Origin: Holophaga sp.
Lineage (GTDB): Bacteria > Acidobacteriota > Holophagae > Holophagales > Holophagaceae
DNA length: 15,293 bases
Assembly: GCA_031292735.1 (NCBI GenBank)
Contig: JARLGP010000078.1
Location: forward strand, 1 to 15,293
Direction of reading: 5' to 3'
The notes beneath the pieces were generated by a model. It was not told the DNA's origin, did not search any database, and saw only the letters and a program-made list of their open reading frames with translations. Position numbers and translations under genes: made by a program. Below, one piece after another: positions 1 through 6,727 of the stretch (its first letter is position 1; each line of letters starts with the position of its first letter).

Positions 1-1924
1 GATCAAGGACTATGCGATCTTCCTGCTGGACCCGGAGGGCAGGATCACCAGCTGGAATCCCGGGGCGGAGCGGATCAGCGGGTACCCCGAAAGCGAGGTT
101 CTCGGGCAGCCCATTTCCCGCCTGTTCCCCGAGGAGGAGGTGGCGGCGGGCCGGCCGGGCCGGATCCTGCGCCTGGCCGCCGAGACCGGACGGTACGAGG
201 ACGAAGGCTGGCGGGTCCGCAAGGACGGCCGCCGCTTCCTCGCCTCCGGGGTGATCGCCGCCTTCTACGATGTCCAGGGCGTCCTGCAGGGCTTCACCAA
301 GGTCACCCGGGACATCACCGAGCAACGGGCGAACCAGACCGCCCTCCAGAACCTGGCCGGGAGCCTGGAAGACCAGGTGAAGGCCCGGGTCCAGGAGCTC
401 AGGGCCAGCGAGGCCAGGCTCCAGGGCTTCATCCGCCATGCTCCGGCCGCCATCGCCTTCAAGGACCGGGAGGGCCGCTTCCTGGCCATCAACCCGCGGA
501 TGGAGACCCTCATCGGCCGTCCGGCCGGGGAGATCCTCGGCAAGACCAACGAGGACCTGCTCCCCCCCGGAACCTGCGCCCGGTTCCGGGAGCGGGACCG
601 GCGCACCCTGGAACTCAAGCAGGCCATCCAGGAGGAGGAGCCCTGGGTGGATGCGGAAGGCTCCACCCGCCACTACCTGTGCCACAACTTTCCGCTGGTG
701 GATGCCACCGGCCAGGATTGCGGGCTGGGCTTCATCGGCACCGACATCACCGAACGCAAGCAGGCGGATCTGGCGCTCCTCCAGAGCCAGAAACTGGAGT
801 CCCTGGGCGTCCTGGCGGGGGGCATCGCCCACGACTTCAACAACCTCCTGGGCGCCATGCAGGGCAACGTGGAGCTGGCCATGACGGAGACCTCCCTGGA
901 ACGGGCGAAGCCCTACCACGAGATCCTGAGGGGGCTCATGGCCAAAGGCTCCGGCCTGCTCCGGCAGATGCTGGCCTATTCCGGACGAGGCAGGTCCAGT
1001 GTCTGCATCCTCGACTTGAACCCGCTGGTGGAGGAGATGACCCATCTCCTGGAAACCTCCATCTCCAAGAAGGCCCGGATGCGCCTGGCGCTCCATCCGA
1101 AGCTGCCGCCCATGGAAGCGGACCCCGACCAGATCCAGCAGGTGATCATGAACCTGGTCATCAACGCCTCGGAGGCCATGGAGGAGCAGAACGGCGTCAT
1201 CACCTTGGCGACCCGGCCGGTGGACCTGGACCAGAAGGCCATCGACAGGCTTTGCGAAGGCCAGCCGGTCCATCCCGGCCCGCACGTGTCCCTGGAGGTT
1301 TCCGACAACGGGTCCGGCATGTCCCCCGAGGTGCTGAAGAAGATTTTCGATCCCTTCTTCACCACGAAATTCACCGGCCGGGGGCTGGGGTTGGCGGCCA
1401 TCCACGGCATCGTCCGGAACCACCAGGGGTGCATCCTGGTGTCCAGCGAGCCGGGCCGGGGCAGCACCTTCCAGCTCCTGTTCCCGGCCGCCCAGGGTCC
1501 GGTTCCGCGGGCCGCTCCCGATGCCATGCTGCCCCGGCCGCCGGCCGGCGGGAACGGCGAAGGCACGGTGCTGGTGGTGGACGACGAGGATGAGATGCGC
1601 TCCGTGGTGGTGACCGCCCTGGGGCGGGCGGGGTTCCAGACCCTCCAGGCGCGGGACGGGAGGGAGGCCCTGGGCCTGTTCCTGGCGAACCGGGACCGGA
1701 TCCGGCTCATCCTCATGGACCTGACCATGCCCATCATGGACGGCGAGGAGGCCTGCCGCGAGCTCCAGCGAACCGGCGCTTCGGTGCCGGTCATCCTCTG
1801 CAGCGGCTTCCACGAAATGGAAGCCCTGCGCCGGTTCGGCGGCCTGGGGCTGGCCGGGTTCCTGCAGAAGCCGTTCGGCCTCGGGCCGCTGATCGACCGG
1901 GTGCAGAAGCTCCTGGCCGGATGA
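1..1924 (+). CDS. Hybrid sensor histidine kinase (PAS-PAS-HisKA-HATPase-REC), 5' end missing
   Basis: The gene enters from outside the window, reading in the frame that starts at base 2; 640 residues are visible. Domain order: a PAS domain (about residues 1-110, ending in the usual DITE motif), a short coiled coil, a second PAS domain (about 140-255, ending DITERK), a HisKA dimerisation domain with H-box IAHDFNNLL (phospho-accepting His codon 830-832), and an HATPase domain with N-box (NLVINASEAM), G1 (DNGSGM), F-box (FDPFFTTK) and G2 (GRGLGLA). A C-terminal receiver domain follows, with the acidic pair in VVDDED, phospho-Asp codon 1718-1720 in LMDLTMP and Lys codon 1868-1870 in QKPF. By family it senses a signal through PAS, autophosphorylates and passes phosphate to its own receiver. 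No membrane segment is visible, but the N terminus is missing. The internal GTG at 140 lies inside the first PAS domain and is not a credible start. The signal and output partner are unknown. Confidence 0.93.
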   Translation, partial: IKDYAIFLLDPEGRITSWNPGAERISGYPESEVLGQPISRLFPEEEVAAGRPGRILRLAAETGRYEDEGWRVRKDGRRFLASGVIAAFYDVQGVLQGFTKVTRDITEQRANQTALQNLAGSLEDQVKARVQELRASEARLQGFIRHAPAAIAFKDREGRFLAINPRMETLIGRPAGEILGKTNEDLLPPGTCARFRERDRRTLELKQAIQEEEPWVDAEGSTRHYLCHNFPLVDATGQDCGLGFIGTDITERKQADLALLQSQKLESLGVLAGGIAHDFNNLLGAMQGNVELAMTETSLERAKPYHEILRGLMAKGSGLLRQMLAYSGRGRSSVCILDLNPLVEEMTHLLETSISKKARMRLALHPKLPPMEADPDQIQQVIMNLVINASEAMEEQNGVITLATRPVDLDQKAIDRLCEGQPVHPGPHVSLEVSDNGSGMSPEVLKKIFDPFFTTKFTGRGLGLAAIHGIVRNHQGCILVSSEPGRGSTFQLLFPAAQGPVPRAAPDAMLPRPPAGGNGEGTVLVVDDEDEMRSVVVTALGRAGFQTLQARDGREALGLFLANRDRIRLILMDLTMPIMDGEEACRELQRTGASVPVILCSGFHEMEALRRFGGLGLAGFLQKPFGLGPLIDRVQKLLAG

Positions 1925-1934
1925 ACCCCCGGAA

Positions 1935-1973
1935 ACCTTTCCCGCCGGGTCCGCATTCATCGGGGGGAAAGGT
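1935..1973 (+). terminator. Stem-loop after the kinase gene, possible terminator without a U tract
   Basis: Perfect 9-bp arms (ACCTTTCCC at 1935-1943 and GGGAAAGGT at 1965-1973) enclose a 21-nt loop, starting 11 bases after the kinase stop codon. No run of T follows, so it is not a classical intrinsic terminator. It could be a Rho-assisted end, an mRNA-stabilising hairpin, or part of the leader of the next gene. It is the only notable structure in the gap between the kinase and the radical SAM gene. Confidence 0.35.
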
Positions 1974-2039
1974 GCGGCCCGTCGCGTCCTGGACCGTGGG
2001 GGTTCCGGAGGGTGCGGGCGCGAGTCGAGAGGGTGGTGC

Positions 2040-3500
2040 ATGGCCATGCGGGCGTCTGACCTGCCGTCTTCGGAAATCATCGGGCCCCTGGATCCCGGCT
2101 TCGCCAAGCCCAAGGCCGTGGCCCTCCTGGAACGGCCGGAAAACAGGCGCCTGCTGGACCATGTGGCCACGGACGCCTTCGGGGCCCACGTCTTCCCCGG
2201 GGACCTCCTGGACTATCCCGCGGCCCGTTTCCTGGAGGAGCTGAACCGGCAGCTCCAGGATGGCAACCCGATCCACCTGTGGGTCAACCTGCCGGTCTGT
2301 GAACAGCGCTGCCACTTCTGCCAGTTCCCGGTGGTGACCGCCAGGCCTGCGGATCTCCGGGCCGGTGTCCTGCAGCGCTGGCTGGACGCCAACCTCAAGG
2401 AAGTCCGGCTCTGGCTGGACGCGGTGCCGGCCCTGGGCCGGGTGCCGATCGGCGCCTTCAGCATCCTGGGCGGCACCCCGACCCTGCTGTCCGACGCGCA
2501 GCTCGGCGCACTGCTGCATTCCTACCGGGAGCGCTTCCATTTCCGCGAGGAGACCTCCATCCGGATCGAAGGCACGGCGTCCACCTTCACCGCGGATCGG
2601 CTGGCGCAGCTGAAGGGCCTGGGCATCCGGACCGTTTCCGCCGGGGTCCAGGCCTTCGACGATGCCGTGCTGGCGGCGGCCCACTGCATCCATACCGCGG
2701 CGGACGGAAGGAACTACCTGGAGCAGGCCCGTCTCCGGTTCGACGTGGACCTGGACCTGATGTACGGCATGGCGGGGCAGGAGGTGCGGGGCTTCCTGGA
2801 GGATGTCGGGTACGCGCTCGCCCACGGCGTCACCTGCCTGGTTCTCACCAAGCTGCACCTCCGGACCTTTGCCGAACCGCGCAGCGCGGTGTCGGGAGAA
2901 AAACCGGCAGCCTGGCAGTCCCCCCGGGTCCGCAGGAAGCTCGAGGAACGGGGCCGCCGCTGGCCGTCCCTGGGCGAGCAGTACCAGATGCGCGAAGAGG
3001 CCGCGGGAATGCTGTCCAGGAGCCGCTACCAGGAACACCCCACCATGTACTTCCATCATCCGGAACGCCCGCCGTCGAAATGGAAAGCCCTCACAGTCGA
3101 CCCGGACAAGCAGTTCGCCGAGGTGGGGTTCGGGATGGGCGGCAGCTCCAGCAGCATGCGCGCGGAAGCCATCAACGCCACGACGGAAGGCGGCTATTTC
3201 GGCCTCCTGGACCAGGGCCGGATCCCCCTGGGCTCGGTGCGGGGCTTCACCGGCCATGGGCTCCTGAAGAAGGCCATCAAGATGGCCCTGACCTCCTGCC
3301 GGCCCCTGGAGGACTGTCTGTTCCGGGAACGCCACCCGGGCCAATCCCTCTTCCAGGCGCCCTGGAAACCGTTGTTCGAGGGCCTGGAACGCAGGGCCCT
3401 GGTGGCGATCGATGGCCCCGGCAGGAGGATCGCCCTGACGGAGGTGGGCAGGACCCTGGTGGAAGCGATCATCCACACCGAATTCGAGCGGGAGGGCTGA
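2040..3500 (+). CDS. Radical SAM protein, HemN/HemW (coproporphyrinogen oxidase-like) family
   Basis: The protein has 486 residues. The SAM-cluster motif is C87-x3-C91-x2-C94 followed by Gln-Phe (VCEQRCHFCQF). That CxxxCxxCxF form is typical of HemW-like proteins, not of true HemN with its fourth Cys. ILGGTPT near residue 144 is the SAM-binding GGTP motif of the family. GFGMGGSSSS near 360 and the ending IALTEVGRTLVEAI match the HemN C-terminal wing. The start is ATG 2040; a second in-frame ATG at 2046 is possible, and the purine-rich GAGAGGG upstream suits either. Two bases separate its stop from the broken glycosyltransferase, so it heads a small operon with two glycosyltransferase genes. 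No heme-biosynthesis neighbour is present, so coproporphyrinogen oxidation is unlikely to be its role. A heme-chaperone (HemW) or another radical reaction is possible. The family is clear; the substrate is unknown. Confidence 0.85.
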   Translation: MAMRASDLPSSEIIGPLDPGFAKPKAVALLERPENRRLLDHVATDAFGAHVFPGDLLDYPAARFLEELNRQLQDGNPIHLWVNLPVCEQRCHFCQFPVVTARPADLRAGVLQRWLDANLKEVRLWLDAVPALGRVPIGAFSILGGTPTLLSDAQLGALLHSYRERFHFREETSIRIEGTASTFTADRLAQLKGLGIRTVSAGVQAFDDAVLAAAHCIHTAADGRNYLEQARLRFDVDLDLMYGMAGQEVRGFLEDVGYALAHGVTCLVLTKLHLRTFAEPRSAVSGEKPAAWQSPRVRRKLEERGRRWPSLGEQYQMREEAAGMLSRSRYQEHPTMYFHHPERPPSKWKALTVDPDKQFAEVGFGMGGSSSSMRAEAINATTEGGYFGLLDQGRIPLGSVRGFTGHGLLKKAIKMALTSCRPLEDCLFRERHPGQSLFQAPWKPLFEGLERRALVAIDGPGRRIALTEVGRTLVEAIIHTEFEREG

Positions 3501-3502
3501 TC

Positions 3503-4016
3503 ATGGCGGCACACCAGGTCGAGCCGGGCCTTCTGGGGATCTCCTTCGACGCGGTGCCCCTTTCCGGCGTCGTCGTGGAGTTCCTCAAGGCCGCCCGGAT
3601 CTTCCGGAACAGCGGGTACCGGATCCATCTGGACCTTGGCTACGAGATCAAGTCCGACAAGGGCCCGTAGCGACCTGTGCAGCTTCCTGACCTCCCGGGA
3701 CTACGAAAGCTTCGGCAACCCGGTCGCCGAGGCGATCATGCTGCACCGGCCCTACCTTGCCAGCTCCTACGAACGCTATGGGCACTGCTACGCCGACCCG
3801 GGCTACCGTGGGCTGGTCTTTCCGGTGGCGGAAGGCAATGACGGCCCCATGGACCTGGGCTTCGCCTCGGAGGTGTACCGCTTCCTGAAGGACCCGCGGG
3901 CGCGGGCCCGGATGGTGGCACACAATGACGCCATCTGGTCCCGGGCGCATCCCCCGGAGGACGATCTCGCCTTGAAGCTGGGGCGGATCTTTTCCCTGCG
4001 CCTGTGCCGGGGGTGA
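3503..4016 (+). pseudogene. Broken glycosyltransferase (GT4/GT-B-like) with an internal deletion
   Basis: ATG 3503 follows a GGGAGGG ribosome-binding site. It opens a 55-codon frame reading GISFDAVPLSGVVVEFLKAA, like the N-terminal Rossmann start of a GT-B enzyme, and stops at 3668-3670. From about 3665 a different frame continues to a stop at 4014-4016. It contains DLCSFLTSRDYESFGNPVAE, which is the C-terminal nucleotide-sugar region of family 4 transferases (the E-x(7)-E area). A normal member is roughly 350-420 residues, and the two pieces together give only about 170. So most of the middle is missing and the frames no longer match, with the junction near 3660-3670. Neighbours are intact and closely spaced (2 bases before, 4 bases after), so the deletion happened inside an operon. 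An assembly error could look the same. The 3636 TTG start of the downstream piece has no convincing ribosome-binding site. Confidence 0.75.
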
Positions 4017-4020
4017 AACC

Positions 4021-5292
4021 ATGGGGCCCGCCACCGAGTGCAGCATCGTCATCCCCGTCTTCAACGAGGCCGGGAACCTGGAGCAGGTGCTCCACGACCT
4101 GGGCCGGCAGGGCGGCCGCGACGGTTCCTGGAGACATCCGTTCGAGCTCATCCTGGTGGACAACAATTCCACGGACCGGACGCGCCGGATCATCGCCGAA
4201 GCCTCGGGCCGGGACCTGGGCTACGAGGTGATCGGCCTCCAGGAACCCCGCCAGGGCGTGGCCCACGCCCGGAAGGCCGGCATGGACCTGGCGGTGGCCC
4301 GGAGCCTGGAACGCGACCGGCGGTGCGGCCTCCAGCGCCCCTTCTACCTGCTTTCCGCGGACGCGGACTGCCGGCTGGAGGAGGACTGGGTGGACGGCCT
4401 GGTGGAGAAGCTCCAGGAAACCCGGGCCGCCCTGGCGGTGAGCCACTACTACTATGCCGAAGCCGACTTCCCCCACCAGCCCCGGTTGTTCGGGATCCTT
4501 GCCCTCATCGTGAAGGCCAGGCAGCGCGCCTGGGCGGTCCTGGGCGGGTTCCCCGACGGCAAGGGCTTTGCCGTCACCCGGAACGCGTACCGGAAGGTGG
4601 GCGGCATCGAGCTGTTCTACCAGGTGCGGGATGGCGAGTTCGTTTGCCACCTGTCCGACGACTGGGATTTCGGGATCAAGCTGAGGGCGAGCGGGGAGGA
4701 ACTGGTGTTCGCGCCCCGGTCGCGGGTGCGGATCCATCCGCGCAGGGTCCATGAGGGCCTGGACGACATGCTGGAAGGGGTGGCCTACGGGAGGAACGGC
4801 ATCATCACCATGACCGACTACCGTCCCCTGCGGCCGGCGCCCCGGGAGGATCTTTCGGCGGCCCAGGCCGCGCGGCTGTTTGCCAATGCCATCAAGGATT
4901 TCACCCCCAAGAACATCATCCTGCCCCTGCTGCTGACCCCGGCGATGCTGGAACGCCCGCCGGTGCTCGCGTTCCTGACTCCCGCCCTGTGCGCCAGGCT
5001 GGCCGCGAGGATCGCGGAGATCCAGGACCAGATGCAGATCAGGAACTTCCTGCCGATCCACCGCTACAAGACACCCAGCTACCGGCTCTACCTGGAATTC
5101 CGGGAGGACCTTTTCCAGCGCATGCGCGTGATGATCGACCCGGCCATCGGAACGCCTCCCCCCTTGCCGGGATGCCTGGAGCGGGTGCTGCTGGCGGACC
5201 CGGAGGCCTTTGCCGATTTCGTCTACTATTTCGCGGAAGACCGGGAGTCGGGGGAGGCCCACAACTACTTCTGCAATGGGGGCGTCTTCTAG
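4021..5292 (+). CDS. GT2-family glycosyltransferase with a long C-terminal extension
   Basis: The protein has 423 residues. The N-terminal GT-A fold is clear: SIVIPVFNEAGNL (8-20), LILVDNNSTDRT (43-54), the metal-binding D-A-D at 114-116 (SADADC) and the acceptor/catalytic acidic motif DDWDFGIKL (213-221). By family it moves a sugar from a nucleotide-sugar donor to an unknown acceptor, inverting the anomeric centre, on the cytoplasmic face. Residues from about 240 to 423 form a mostly helical extension that I do not recognise. No convincing transmembrane segment is seen. A GGGGGTG ribosome-binding site precedes ATG 4021, four bases after the end of the broken GT4-like gene. It presumably belonged to one pathway with that gene and the radical SAM gene. 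Its stop (TAG 5290-5292) overlaps the stop of the convergent hcp gene. Confidence 0.85.
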   Translation: MGPATECSIVIPVFNEAGNLEQVLHDLGRQGGRDGSWRHPFELILVDNNSTDRTRRIIAEASGRDLGYEVIGLQEPRQGVAHARKAGMDLAVARSLERDRRCGLQRPFYLLSADADCRLEEDWVDGLVEKLQETRAALAVSHYYYAEADFPHQPRLFGILALIVKARQRAWAVLGGFPDGKGFAVTRNAYRKVGGIELFYQVRDGEFVCHLSDDWDFGIKLRASGEELVFAPRSRVRIHPRRVHEGLDDMLEGVAYGRNGIITMTDYRPLRPAPREDLSAAQAARLFANAIKDFTPKNIILPLLLTPAMLERPPVLAFLTPALCARLAARIAEIQDQMQIRNFLPIHRYKTPSYRLYLEFREDLFQRMRVMIDPAIGTPPPLPGCLERVLLADPEAFADFVYYFAEDRESGEAHNYFCNGGVF

Positions 5293-6575
5293 GCCAGGGC
5301 CGCGGCCAGGTCGGCCTTGGGGTCCTTGCCGATCAGCTTGAGCCCGTAGGCATCCTGCAGGAGCTTGAACACGTTGGGGCTGATGAAGGCGGGCGCCGCG
5401 GGGCCCACGGCGATGTTCTTCACGCCCAGGTGGAGCAGGGTGAGCAGGACGGCCACGGCCTTCTGCTCGAACCAGGACAGGACGATGGTGAGGGGCAGGT
5501 CGTTGACCCCGCAGCCCAGGGTTTCGGCCAGGCCCGAGGCCACCTTGATGGCGCCGTAGGCATTGTTGCACTGGCCCATGTCCAGCAGCCGGGGCAGGCC
5601 CAGCAGGGTGCCGTAGTCGTGGCCCATGATCCGGAACTTGCCGCAGCCGAGGGTGAGGATGAAGGAGCTGTCCGGCGCGTTCTTGGCATAGTCGCTGTAG
5701 TAGTTGCGGCCGGGCTCGGCGCCGTCGCAGCCGCCGATGAGGAAGAAGTGGGTGAGCGACCCGGCCTTGACCGCGTCCAGGATGGCGGGCGCCGCGCCCA
5801 GGATCACGCTGTGGTGGAAGCCCACCGGGATCTTCGCGCCGGAGCGCTCGGGCAGGGCGCCCAGGGCCTTGGCCCGGGCGATCACGGCGGAGAAATCGTC
5901 GGTGGTGAGGCGCACGCTTCCGGGCACGGCGGTGGCCCGGGTGGTGAACATCCGGTCCCGATAGCTTTCCCTGGGCTCCTGGACGCAGTTGGTGGTGACC
6001 AGGAGGGCCCCGCCGAACGCCTCGAATTCCCGCTTCTGCAGTTGCCAGGCGCCGCCGAAGTGGCCGGCCAGGTTGGGATGGTTGGCCAGCTTGGGGTACA
6101 TGTGGGCGGGAAGCATCTCTCCGTGGGTGTAGACCAGCACGTCGGTGCCTTCCACCTGCCTCAGCAGGTCGGACAGGTCGAGCAGATCGTGCCCGGAAAC
6201 GAGGATGCCGGGCTGGGGCCGGGTGCCGGTGGGCACCTCCTTGACCTGGGGCTGGCCGAAGTGGGCCACGTGGGCTTCGTCCAGCATCTCCATGACCCGC
6301 AGGTTGTGCTTGCCGCATTCCAGCACCAGCTGGACCAGGGTGGGCACGTCGAAATTGACGTTGGTCATGGTGGCGAACAGGGCCTCCTCCATGAAGGCGC
6401 TGACGGTTTCATCCGAACGGCCCAGACGGCGGGCATGGTGGGCATAGGCGGCCATGCCTTTCAGGCCGTAGAGCAGGGTCTCCTGAAGCGACTGCACATC
6501 CTCGTCCTTGCCGCATACGCCATGATCCGTGCATCCCGTCCCGCTGGCCGCTTGCTCACACTGGTTGCAAAACAT
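5289..6575 (-). CDS. hcp: Hybrid cluster protein (hydroxylamine reductase family), short class III form
   Basis: The protein has 428 residues. The N-terminal [4Fe-4S] motif is C3-x2-C6-x8-C15-x5-C21. All hybrid-cluster ligands known from Desulfovibrio Hcp have counterparts: H129 (SGHD), E153 (THGEMLPAH), C197 (TTNC), C283 (IGGC), C311 (TLGC), C336 (GQCN), E370 and K372 (SWFEQK). The spacings H-E (24), E-C (44), C-C (28 and 25) and E-K (2) equal the D. vulgaris ones. About 115 residues are missing between the N-terminal cluster and the first His; this loss of a helical bundle defines class III, so it is not a damaged gene. By family it is cytoplasmic and acts in nitrosative stress, as hydroxylamine reductase, NO reductase or S-nitrosylase. 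The start is set at ATG 6575 (a 10-codon-longer frame exists) because GGAGGA sits just upstream and the first Cys pair follows directly. No partner hcr reductase gene is next to it. Confidence 0.95.
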   Translation of the reverse strand: MFCNQCEQAASGTGCTDHGVCGKDEDVQSLQETLLYGLKGMAAYAHHARRLGRSDETVSAFMEEALFATMTNVNFDVPTLVQLVLECGKHNLRVMEMLDEAHVAHFGQPQVKEVPTGTRPQPGILVSGHDLLDLSDLLRQVEGTDVLVYTHGEMLPAHMYPKLANHPNLAGHFGGAWQLQKREFEAFGGALLVTTNCVQEPRESYRDRMFTTRATAVPGSVRLTTDDFSAVIARAKALGALPERSGAKIPVGFHHSVILGAAPAILDAVKAGSLTHFFLIGGCDGAEPGRNYYSDYAKNAPDSSFILTLGCGKFRIMGHDYGTLLGLPRLLDMGQCNNAYGAIKVASGLAETLGCGVNDLPLTIVLSWFEQKAVAVLLTLLHLGVKNIAVGPAAPAFISPNVFKLLQDAYGLKLIGKDPKADLAAALA

Positions 6576-6582
6576 GGTGGCT

Positions 6583-6588
6583 TCCTCC
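6583..6588 (-). promoter_or_regulatory. Ribosome-binding site that fixes the hcp start
   Basis: GGAGGA on the - strand lies 7 bases before ATG 6575. The upstream in-frame ATG at 6605 has no such site, and starting there would add ten residues ahead of the first cluster cysteine. This favours the 428-residue protein. Confidence 0.8.
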
Positions 6589-6592
6589 GAAT

Positions 6593-6632
6593 GGACCCCG
6601 TGCATGGGGTCCCTGGATGGAAGTCTTCCAGG
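6593..6632 (-). promoter_or_regulatory. Two small hairpins in the hcp leader
   Basis: On the - strand there are perfect 7-bp arms GGACCCC/GGGGTCC with a 6-nt loop (6593-6612), and 6-bp arms CCTGGA/TCCAGG (within 6611-6632). They lie between the FNR-type box and the ribosome-binding site. The first ends only a few bases from the GGAGGA, so it could influence translation. No function can be assigned. Confidence 0.3.
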
Positions 6633-6642
6633 CCGCAGCCAT

Positions 6643-6670
6643 GGACGCCTTGACGGATATCAAGGCGTCC
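6643..6670 (-). promoter_or_regulatory. CRP/FNR-family (FNR/DNR/HcpR-type) operator upstream of hcp
   Basis: Perfect 11-bp arms (GGACGCCTTGA and TCAAGGCGTCC) flank a 6-bp spacer. The inner part, CCTTGACGGATATCAAGG, contains TTGA-N6-TCAA, the core recognised by FNR and by the NO-responsive DNR/NNR proteins. Its centre (6656/6657) is 82 bp from the hcp start codon. If it were a class II site at -41.5, transcription would start near 6615 and a weak -10 (AAGACT on the - strand) would sit at the right place. hcp is a classical target of such regulators in other bacteria. An alternative or second role is a transcription end for the serine hydrolase gene upstream, although no T tract follows on that strand. 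Confidence 0.55.
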
Positions 6671-6727
6671 TATTTCTTTGGGCTTTTCTTCGGGCCGACC
6701 CCATGGTTTCAGGTCTGCCCACCGCCC

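Noticed and set aside
1921..2244. 107-codon frame starting ATGA at the kinase stop
   Set aside because: The ATGA overlap is tempting, but the translation is Pro/Ser/Arg-rich, runs deep into the radical SAM gene and shows no motif.
3736..6318. 860-codon open frame on the - strand across hcp and the GT2 gene
   Set aside because: It is a GC-rich shadow: it lies over two clearly recognisable proteins in other frames and its translation is Arg/Gly/Pro/His-rich with no domain.
6643..6682. Intrinsic terminator reading on the + strand (11-bp hairpin followed by TATTTCTTT)
   Set aside because: The shape fits, but no + strand gene lies upstream; genes on both sides are on the - strand, where no T tract follows. 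The FNR-type operator reading explains the core better.
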